From contig BSBM01000232.1 in NCBI GenBank assembly GCA_027924585.1, positions 31,581,001 to 31,645,000 on the forward strand: 64,000 bases of DNA. The letters run 5' to 3'. Positions within the stretch are counted from its first letter, which is position 1. Every line of letters starts with the position of its first letter. Made by a program: the position numbers and the translations under genes. Source of the stretch: Larix kaempferi (lineage: Eukaryota; Streptophyta; Pinopsida; Pinales; Pinaceae). A model generated the notes under the pieces. The model searched no databases. It worked only from the letters and a program-made list of their open reading frames with translations, and was not told the origin of the DNA. Below, one piece after another: positions 56,601 to 64,000 of the stretch.

Positions 56601-57825
56601 GTAGATGGTTGATGGGTTTCCTAACATCAAGTTTTCCAAAGGCAATTGTCATGGTTGTTTGACGGGAAAGCATCCTGAGAAGAAGTTTGAGAAGGGAAAG
56701 GCTAGGAGAGCCTCTCACCCTCTTGATCTCATCCATAGTGATGTGGCTGGTCCATTTCCAGGCCCGTCTCTAAACAAATCAAGGTATGTGCTCTCTTTTA
56801 TTGATGATTATTCTATATTCACTTGGGTATATTTCCTTAGATTGAAATCAGAAGTATTTGGGTTCTTCAAATTTTTCAAGTCTTCTGTAGAGAAATTTTC
56901 AGATAGGAAGATCAAATCCATTCACACTAACAATGGTGGTGAGTACATTAAGGGTGAGTTTCAAGATTTTTGTATTGAAGAGGGCATTGAGATGCAACAT
57001 ATTGTTCCCTATACACCACAACAGAATGGTGTAGCTGAAAGGAAGAACAAAACATTGAAAGAAATGGCCACCTGCATGTTAAAGTCGAAAGGGTTGCACC
57101 CTAGTATTTGGGAAGAAGCCTATAACTGTGCCACCTATCCTCATAACAAAGTTCCTCACAAGGGACTCAGTGACACTAGTTTTGAAGCATAGATGGGATA
57201 CAAACCTGATTTATCTTATCTTAAAGTGTTTGGATCCAGACCTTGGGCAAGGATTCTAGCTGACAAAAGGAGAGCTCTTGATTCACAAAGGAGAGAGTGC
57301 ATTATGGTGGGCTATGCATTGGATTCAAAGGCCTACAAGTTACTTGATCCTTCTTCCATGACCACATTACTTGAAAGGACTGTATAGTTTGAGGAGTGGC
57401 CTCTCCATGATACTCCTTCTGTTGAGCAGGATTTCTCACCTACTACTCCTCCTTTGATTGATGAGAGTGATGCATCTTCACATGATACTTTAGATTCAAA
57501 ATCTGAATATGGAGATGATGATGATGGAATTCTAGATCCAAATCCACAAGAACCTGAAGTTCTAGCAACTGATGATGAAGATGAGCGAATGGGAGATCCA
57601 GATCCATAAGAGCCTGAATATCTCTCACCTAATATTCCTCCTCTTCCTCGATGGGCAACCACTACACTCCGATCTTCCAGTGATTTGGTTGGTGATCCAC
57701 ATGATCATAGAAGAACCAGATCAAATTTTCAGAATGGAAGGTTTCATCCTCTCAAATTGTTGATCCATTTCAGATCAATCGAGCCTTCTTCGGAAAAGAA
57801 GGACACTTACCTCTTTCAGGGGTGA
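56601..57825 (+). pseudogene. Copia-C integrase and acidic tail; RT missing
   Basis: Continues the Copia-C polyprotein after Copia-D. The first codon past the duplication is TAG (AK*MVDGFP, where copia proteins have Gln). The integrase has CHGCLTGKHPEKKFEKGKAR, LIHSDVAGPFPGPSLNKSRY, TNNGGEYIKGEFQDFC and YTPQQNGVAERKNKTLKEMA, so the DD35E core is visible. TAG codons at 57190-57192, 57385-57387 and 57607 break the end. An acidic tail (SEYGDDDDGILDPN; DEDERMGDPDP, two related blocks) leads to HRRTRSNFQNGRFHPL, the usual sequence just before RT. There the coding sequence ends in stops and passes into the 3' untranslated block at about 57850. RT and RNase H are deleted. Confidence 0.9.
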
Positions 57826-58010
57826 GAGATGATATGCTACATTAGCATCCTTCAGTCTATTTTGAGGGAGGGATTTCTTCCCACTGGGTTTTCTCTCTTT
57901 ACTCACTTAGTTTATTTAGATTGATTGTACGGGGTGACCTTTGGTCTTAGTCACCAGGGCTCTATTTTTCATATTTCAGTTATTATCTCATAATATAGCT
58001 TGCAAGGGGG
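57826..58010 (+). other. Copia-C 3' untranslated block and polypurine tract
   Basis: Shares 'ttcttcccactgggttttc' and 'tgacctttggtcttagt' with the Copia-B 3' end (41180-41280, reverse). An upstream purine tract lies at 57862-57873 and the PPT gcaaggggg at 58002-58010 abuts the LTR. Confidence 0.8.
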
Positions 58011-58794
58011 TGTTGGAATATTCACACCATCATTTTTTATATTTTGCATGGCTGCATGCAAATCTGCATGATGCATGCATCCAGTCATCATCATGGTTGT
58101 CTCCCCAGCACCTAAAGCATGCTTCTAGCTCTTCAGAGCCTGTCTTTAGCCCCCATTTGGCCTCCTACCTACCTAATGTGCCCTCCTTGACCTTTTTGCA
58201 TTCCAAGTGTGCCTTTTCTCACCTACCACACTCAGTTAGTGCACCTTTGCTCACCTACCTTCAGTTGTCACTCAGTTAGGGCGCATTTTATCACCTACCG
58301 GGAGTTATCACTCAGTTAGTGCATTGATTGAGCAGTTGTTCCACTGATTGCTCATGCTAACTGCTTGTAGCTTCTAGTTATCTAGTTTTGGAGTTCCACT
58401 TGACTATTTGACAGCCTCATGCACCCCCTTTGGAGTTTCCATTCCCTGATTTATGCCTAGATGGTTCTGTTAGACTTAGTTAGACACACTTGACTGACTA
58501 TTACCATTTATGACTGATACTGTTGACTGGATGATGTCTCCATTGTTATCCAAGCTAGACTTTGAGCTAGATTCGAATTCCCTACTTGGATAATGCGAAT
58601 CTTATATGATGCTCCATCATAGTTTATTGTAATACATTCTCTACATTCATTATTCATTGTATGATACTGTTATTGTTCATTATTCTGTGTTTATGAGTGA
58701 TTATTGAGTGTCTCCTTCTCTTCTTCTTTGCAACATGCTTGAGAGTTTGATTCTGAGTTTGTCACAGTTGCTAGATCCCTTGCAGATTATCACA
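58011..58794 (+). repeat. Copia-C 3' LTR
   Basis: 784-bp partner of 48136-48930, ending GATTATCACA. Confidence 0.92.
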
Positions 58795-59509
58795 CTTCAT
58801 ATCCATCTGCAGGGTTCCTGCTATCTCTTTCGTCTAGCTTCTTGATAAGAGCATGCCATACTTTGCAGGAACATCTGCCACAACTATGTCCATCTTTATA
58901 TGTCTGGTTGGTAATTGAGCCAAGGTGGCCCGCTATCATATTTGTGCACTTTACTTTCCTTGAATCAAAACTATAAAGGTCATGATAAGGTTTGGTAACT
59001 TCTAGTCCCAACTACTCCATAATTATTTTGGGCATCAAATTGTGAGATGCTCCAGAGTCTAGCATACAGTTGTGAAGTAACTTATTGTGCACCTTGAGAG
59101 TGACGTAAAAGGGAGCAGTGGTCCCTTCCCCTTTATTAATGTGAGGGCTATATTGAAAAGTTGGAGGCTGATAATTTAGGTTTACAGAGTCCTGTTGCTC
59201 GTTGCTTTTGAATTTGAGCAATAGCCTTTTAATGTGCTTTTGATATACAAGATTCTTCATTAACTCGGTCAAAGGAACAACTATTTTAAGCTTACTCAAT
59301 TCATGCTCTAGATCAAAAGGGGTAGATGCTTCTTGACCAATTTTATCCTGAGCTGACTTCCGATGCGAGCTCTTGGGAGGAGCCCCATTCTGCTTATATG
59401 CCGATTTGGGTCTTTGTCTCAAGTCGTACCTCCCTTGTGGGTCACCCGGCTGAATATCATACCAAAAGGTATGTCCCACGAATTGATATTTTTCCTGGAA
59501 GTTCAACAT
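58795..59509 (-). pseudogene. Ty3-X aspartic protease region, right half
   Basis: From about 59509 (LNFQEKYQFVGHTFW) through a basic linker to the protease: NKLLHNCMLDSGASHNLMPK near 59035-59095 with active site DSG. A TAG at 59012-59014 replaces a Gln (ME*LGLEVTKPYHDL). The chain continues VKCTNMIAGHLG; an alternative frame near 58850-58880 restores the typical plant Ty3 wording (ADVPAKYGMLLSRS), so a frameshift precedes it. Copia-C cuts the gene at 58795, and the rest continues at 48135. A frameshift near 59550 separates this part from gag. Confidence 0.75.
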
Positions 59510-59589
59510 ACCTACAACATTTTTTTACTTGAGAGTGACTTCTCGTATTCTTCCTTGGTGAGGTGTGTAGGAGAGGAATCCTCCTCCAC

Positions 59590-60852
59590 CTAGTTCAAGT
59601 GCTCATCACATTCTTCATATGCAACTTCTGACGGGATTTCACCCCGGTTATTTTCGCCTTCGCGGATAGGTGGCCTTAAAGGTTGTCCCTCATTCCTCTT
59701 TTCCCTGTATGCCATTCTAGGATCGTGAGACCGTCTATATTGCAAAAGAGGCCAGGCCAGAGACTGTCTGTTAGGACTGCTATTTTTTAACTCCATCTTG
59801 GTAATTTTATTTGACAGGTCCCTGATAATGCGGGTCATCTTATCAATTATTTCATCTTGAGAATCTCCTAATCCCGAAGGGGTGTCTTCTCTTTCAGCCT
59901 CTCCTTTGTCTTTTTGTTCGATCTCACTGTTCATTTTTATCTTGCCTCCTGCTCTCATGTTTCCTTCGATGTCCATGGCATCGTCTTGTATTTCACTAAG
60001 TGAGGTTGGCCTTTTTTCTCTTAATGTGATGGAAAAATCTGAGGGGAAAGCAGTTTCATAAGTGACCTGAGCTGCTGCTTTAGTAGGACGAATGTCCTCA
60101 GGAATTCTGAAGTACAACTTGTTAAATATTTCCATAAAATCAACCACGTTTTCAATGCATCTTTTCTTCAGGGTGGAGAATTCCATTAGATAATAAAGAC
60201 TATCCCATTTAACTTCCCACTTCTTGACAAAAGTGGTTTCCATGATCTCCATAGTACCGATGGAGGCATTAGGTAATGATCTGAACCATTTTTTGGATTC
60301 TCCTTCCAATGACTAAGCAAACATCCATATGAGTATATCATCGTGTTCAATTAGGATATTGTCCGTGAAATCCTGAAATCGGTTTACATGATCCTCGGTA
60401 GATGTCCCTTTGTTTCCATCATACTTTGGCAACAATTTAAGGTAATGGGTAGGCATATCATTTAGGGGTTTGGGTAATTGCAGAGTTCCATGTCGGTTTT
60501 CCACCCATACGAGTGTTCTGGGTGGTGGTGGAGGGGGTCCTCTGCGTCCTCCTCTTGAGATGAGGTGGTTGGCGTTTAAAATATCCATCTGTGAGGCAAC
60601 GAAAGACTTGGGAAGATTTGTATCAGCTACAAACTTTTTGCTTACAGCGGGGATTCTTTGAAAGCTAGGAAAATCACAAGGAGTGTGAGGATCCCGGGGA
60701 ACATGTTCTTTTTCATGGGTTCGAACAATGAATTCGGACTGAGGGAATTGAGGTCTAAATAGAGGGGAGGAGAAACTTCGCTGATATCTTGGTGAAGTAG
60801 ACTGGTATCTCCCATGTCTACGTCTCCAAGAAATTGAATCTTCAAGGGACAC
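59590..60852 (-). pseudogene. Ty3-X gag
   Basis: A Ty3-type capsid protein of a Tat/Athila-like element. The open frame extends from about 60888, but the first in-frame ATG is at 60588 (MDILNAN), so either the original start was lost or a spliced or non-ATG start was used. The N terminus is basic and Ser/Arg rich, then a Pro run, then the capsid core: LLPKYDGNKGTSTEDHVNRF, SLEGESKKWFRSLPNASIGT, WEVKWDSLYYLMEFSTLKKR and VVDFMEIFNKLYFRIPEDIR. A TAG at 60310-60312 stands where Gln is expected (FA*SLEGE). The C-terminal half is charged (KDKGEAEREDTPSG) and no CCHC knuckle is visible. Stop TAG at 59590-59592. It lies about 170 bases inside the PBS, which supports the element's polarity. Confidence 0.82.
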
Positions 60853-60908
60853 AAATTGTTCGTGGCTTGGGTTCTGGCGGGTATGTCTTCATCCAGATGC
60901 CAGGTTTA

Positions 60909-60927
60909 CTTACTGTGGAGTCGCCAA
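60909..60927 (-). other. Second PBS-like motif in the Ty3-X leader
   Basis: Minus strand TTGGCGACTCCACAGTAAG resembles the Tat/Ogre-type PBS (TGGCGACTCC...) but lies about 125 bases inside the LTR, past the better site. It may be chance or a relic of an older leader. Confidence 0.25.
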
Positions 60928-61021
60928 GTGGATTATAGCATGCAACCCAATTTCATCCACTATGAAACTAGGAGCGTATAATTTTGTCATTGTCCCCAGG
61001 GAAGATTTATCTTCTTGATTG

Positions 61022-61043
61022 CATTCCCCGACAATGGCACCAA
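61022..61043 (-). other. Ty3-X primer-binding site
   Basis: Minus strand TTGGTGCCATTGTCGGGGAA, a few T's inside the LTR end (actaaca). It is of the TGGCGCCATTGTCGGGGA type of plant Athila/Tat elements. It shows that 61050 is the inner end of the 5' LTR. Confidence 0.78.
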
Positions 61044-61658
61044 AAAAGATGTTAGTCCCAGAGACGTTCTAAGGCTATCTTTAGAACTGTGCCTGGGCAT
61101 CAATAATATATTCTGAATTATTTACTAAGTCAAAATCACAATTAACAGAAAATAATGTATAATTCCAATCTTGAAATATATTGGCAGTATTTCAATGGGC
61201 CAGTAACCAAACTTTGAGTATCAAATGGAAAATGAAATGGCATAAAATAAAGGTACTGTAGAGAGTAAATATTTATTATATGTTTAGAGAATGACGTGTT
61301 GAGCCTAGGAGAGGAATTCAACAGTTCTGAAAAAATGAAAACAGAACCGCCATTGAGTAATACGAGGATATCACCTCCAGATCAATTAGCATGAACACTT
61401 CAATTACTAACCATCTTAGAAGAAATAAATTTAAGCAGCTGCACTCATATTAAACCCAGAACAAATCTATGAATCACACATACATGGAAGGGATGAATAA
61501 CAAGAGAAGATACTAACTGTACACATTAAAACTTTGAATCCATAAAAGCTTCAAGATATGGCAATGATATTCTTCTTTATGTATTGATCAACTGTCAAAT
61601 ATTAGAAGTGATACTTCTTACAAAAGAGAGCCAACCTCTTTTCCTACTGACTATGCTA

Positions 61659-61670
61659 CTATATATATAG
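61659..61670 (-). promoter_or_regulatory. Ty3-X LTR TATA box, right copy
   Basis: ctatatatatag, conserved with 10674-10685; about 610 bases from the LTR inner end. Confidence 0.6.
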
Positions 61671-61853
61671 CCACCCGGACATGTACAAAATTGAGCTTTT
61701 ACAAAGAAAATTGTTACAGCCCAACGACTTATGAAAATTGGACATGTACACAAATTAGATACTACAAAAGAAAACTGTTAAATCCCAATGACTTACAAAA
61801 TTCTGTTCATGACTCTCAACAAAATCTATTACAAAAGGAAACAACCTTAAAGA

Positions 61854-64000
61854 CTATGGTTGATTAGTAGTTTGTTGGGTTTGGGACCCACTCGCTTGTT
61901 GTAGAGGAATGCCATGCTGACTGGAGGATGTTTCAGTTGCAGGTTGCAGGGTCGAAGTTGCGGCTTTTGCCTGGTCCCTGGTAAACTGCTTCGACTGCTT
62001 GATTGAGATAAACCTAGAGACGGCCTTCAAATTCTTACCTATAGGGAAACTATAGTATTTGAGCTCTCTCATGGATGAATCCAACTCAATGCAGTGTTCA
62101 AAGGAGGCTTAAGGTAAACCTTTGAAAATAACTTGAAGGCGGTTAAGTATCTCAAAATTAGAATGTAGCTTGTCCACCACCTCCTTCCCACTTAGCTCCT
62201 ACAGAGTATCTGTCAACCGGATCTTGGTGTTTCACGCTTCTGCGATTTGGGTGAGGTAATCCTTCTCTGGGTAAAGATCCCCATTTCCATCCCAAAAGGA
62301 TGGGAGACCAAGGGCGAAAACTACTTTGAATTGTTCCTTAAAAGAGTGCACGTCCTGCTTTAACTGAGTCGCCATATCTGCCACGTCTTGAGCCAACGCT
62401 ACTTTAGTAATTACCCTGTTTGCATCCATTAATATATTGGTATGATCCCGGATGGCATAAGCATGAATCTCCTTAAATGTCTTCTCGTTCAAGAAATCAA
62501 TTACTTCTCGGGCGATCTTGTCCTTCTTTCCTATGTTGCTTTCCACGGCCCGTGCATCTTGTGCGGCAATCCTCAAAATCTCGAATTCTTCCTGAACAAT
62601 GCTGAAGTGAACCCATCGCGACCGTATAAAAAATGCTACCTGATCCCATATTGCGACCTTGGATACTTTAATTAAATGCTTACTAGTGAGCTTCCTGGTT
62701 AACTCCTGAATCTCAACACAGAGCTCATCGCTAGCCTACTATATCTCTGAAATAAGCTGATCTCTTTTGAACAACTTTTCATTCACATCAAAAACTTCAT
62801 CACATTTAGCCTTTAACTGGTCCTGAACCTGATTTAGCTTGGCATCCTTGATGCTCTTTTCAACTATTTCTTGAACCAATTTATCGTAAGAATCTAAAAC
62901 TGAGGAGGCTTGGAGCGATGCTTCTTTATGCTGAAGAATCTCTTGATTCTTTCATCTTGCGACCTCCAGATCACCTTCTAAGGAGACGATCCTTTCTCTG
63001 AGTGAATGGATGTCATCTACTGCCTTTTCCAGCTCTGACTGTATCGAAACCACCTCTGCAGTCTACACATGCTCAGTAACAAGAATGATGAGCTGCTTTC
63101 TCAGGCTCGCGATTTCTTTATCTTTCTCCTTTAATACAGCCTCCAGTGGAGCCTTGTCACTAGGATTTTGTACTTCTTTAACAACCTACTACTCCAATTC
63201 AGCTGTTTTCAGCTGCTTGGATCTGTTTGAAGACTTCTTGTTCTTCATCTGCTTCTCTAGCTTGTGCACTGTGGCCTATAACCTGTGAGTGCTCATGGTA
63301 TACGTACGTAGATCCCTGTAGACTTCTTCTCCTGTTTGTTGATGCAATTGATCCATGGTGTCTTTAGACGGGATCTCATCCAGTTTTATGGTTGTCTGGG
63401 TGGCTTTGAAATTTGAGGGTTCTCTCCTCCCCCCTGGTACAATCTGTTATAGGACAGCCATCTTCAAAGATCCCTCTTTAAGATTCAGTGCAGAAATCAT
63501 TCTTGATTTTCTTCCCGTATCCATCTCCTGTTTTGGAAATATAGACGTTTCTAAATCAGTACTATCTTCCTTGATTTGTGCATATAGTCCAAATAGACTG
63601 GCTTTAATAGGTGAAGTGGTGACCAAAGCCCCTTCCATAGGCTGATCATTCTGATCTTGTGGCCACATAGTAGATGGGAAGTTTTCCAGGATGACAGGTG
63701 TCACCTGATTATATGTTGACATACCATTAGAGGTCGCACTCGAAGTACCCTCTAGCTTCAACTTCTTTGTCCCTGATCCTCTACTGCCCGATTCTTCATT
63801 TTTAGTTGAGGACGTAGGTTCTGACCTTTCCCTCTTCCCGAATGTATCCATTTTTAGGGGTGTTGGAATAACATATGCTTTTGTGGTCTTACTAGGTTTT
63901 AGTGTAGCTTGTCATTCCTCCCAACTATTCAAGTTGGCCATCTTGTCCAATAAAGGGTGCATCACGTGGTGGTAAACAACGGAATGGGTTGCATTCCTCT
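61854..64000 (-). pseudogene. ORF-X copy 2, C-terminal two-thirds (truncated by window)
   Basis: Same frame as copy 1, uninterrupted by transposons. From the right edge: a His-rich junction (MHPLLDKMANLNSW), the Ser/Lys-rich stretch, PVILENFPSTMWPQDQNDQP, FGLYAQIKEDSTDLETSIFP, a long coiled coil (63300-62650), EIAREVIDFLNEKTFKEIHA, then PSFWDGNGDLYPEKDYLTQI, KYYSFPIGKNLKAVSRFISI and a Gln/Thr tail; stop TAG at 61854-61856. Internal stops include TAG 63189-63191 and TGA 62952-62954 (both shared with copy 1), and private ones (TGA 62232-62234, TAA near 63452). Because most stops differ between copies, the frame was once open over most of its length. Function unknown; candidates are an accessory element protein or a captured host gene. 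Confidence 0.7.

Larger units (their letters stand above)
48136..58794 (+). mobile_element. Copia-C: RT-less Ty1/copia element, interrupted by Copia-D
   Basis: A plus-strand element with LTRs at 48136-48930 and 58011-58794, PBS, gag, protease, integrase and PPT. After removal of Copia-D it is about 4.7 kb. The integrase C-terminal tail runs almost directly into the 3' untranslated block, so RT and RNase H (about 1.6 kb in Copia-B) have been lost. It splits the Ty3-X protease gene. Confidence 0.92.
10064..64000 (-). mobile_element. Ty3-X: outer LTR retrotransposon, split by four insertions
   Basis: Homologous blocks 10064-11118 and 61050-62103 begin with the same TGTTAGTCCCAGAGACG-type terminus and are in direct orientation. 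The right block is followed on its inner side by a PBS (61022-61043), a Ty3-type gag and an aspartic protease on the minus strand, which fixes the element as minus-strand with its 5' LTR at the right. The homology extends through ORF-X to the window edge, so the LTR is at least 2.95 kb and, judged from the left copy, about 5 kb. Uninterrupted, the interior is only about 3.2 kb (gag, protease, linker) with no RT, RNase H or integrase. The 5' end lies beyond 64000. Confidence 0.8.
61050..64000 (-). repeat. Ty3-X 5' LTR (runs off the right edge)
   Basis: Homologous to 10064-11118, then (after a gap matching the Copia-A deletion) to 27571-29068 and 38724-38903. At least 2.95 kb lies in the window. 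It contains the TATA box at 61659-61670 and, upstream of it, ORF-X copy 2. The R/U5 part has a 65-bp degenerate duplication (ggacatgtaca...aaaatt) at about 61677-61802. Confidence 0.75.

Noticed and set aside
61677-61802. PPT plus LTR start between ORF-X and the TATA box, which would place ORF-X outside the LTR
   Set aside because: I looked for a pyrimidine tract after a CA on the plus strand in both copies (10690-10868 and 61677-61853) and found none; the region has only a degenerate 65-bp duplication. The tandem-element alternative is not excluded.
1-64000. Possible host protein-coding genes
   Set aside because: Every frame with protein-like sequence belongs to a LINE, a copia or Ty3 polyprotein, or ORF-X, which is bound to the Ty3-X LTR. 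No intron-exon gene model could be supported by eye.

Overview
This window looks like intergenic heterochromatin from a large-genome seed plant. A conifer or other gymnosperm is my inference, from the scale of nesting and the age of the copies; no host gene confirms it. I find no ordinary host gene, rRNA, tRNA or CRISPR array. Almost everything is retrotransposon sequence, mostly broken, in nested layers.

Layout. Bases 1-10063 are AT-rich decayed sequence holding one nearly complete L1-type LINE (1865-8372, minus strand, 15-bp target duplication). From 10064 to beyond 64000 lies one outer minus-strand LTR element, called Ty3-X here. Its left (3') LTR ends at 10064. Its right (5') LTR ends at 61050, directly beside a primer-binding site, gag and protease. 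Ty3-X is split by four insertions: Copia-A (11119-27570), Tat-E (29069-38718), Copia-B (40412-46475) and Copia-C (48136-58794). These carry further insertions: a non-autonomous element LARD-1 inside Copia-A (13363-22476), a solo LTR inside the Copia-A pol gene (23847-24531), and Copia-D inside Copia-C (50659-56595). Most joints are supported by matching LTR pairs, PBS/PPT sites and 5-bp target duplications, so the order of insertion can be read directly.

How the parts work. Each LTR element would use its LTR promoter, a tRNA primer site and a polypurine tract for reverse transcription, with Gag, protease, integrase and RT/RNase H supplied by one polyprotein. Here every polyprotein is broken. 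Ty3-X, Tat-E, LARD-1 and Copia-C lack reverse transcriptase altogether, so they must have relied on partner elements elsewhere. Many of the nonsense codons are TAG where related proteins carry Gln, as expected if methylated cytosines in CAG sites mutate to T.

Most unusual feature. Ty3-X appears to carry a long open frame (about 1,120 codons, 'ORF-X': N-terminal globular part, coiled coil, Q/T-rich tail) inside its LTR, upstream of the TATA box, that is, in U3. Two copies are visible: one complete but split into three pieces (40145 to 10869), the other running off the right edge (64000 to 61854). I do not recognise the protein. A U3-borne ORF would recall the sag or nef arrangement of retroviruses and I know of no such case in plant LTR elements; a tandem-element explanation is still possible.
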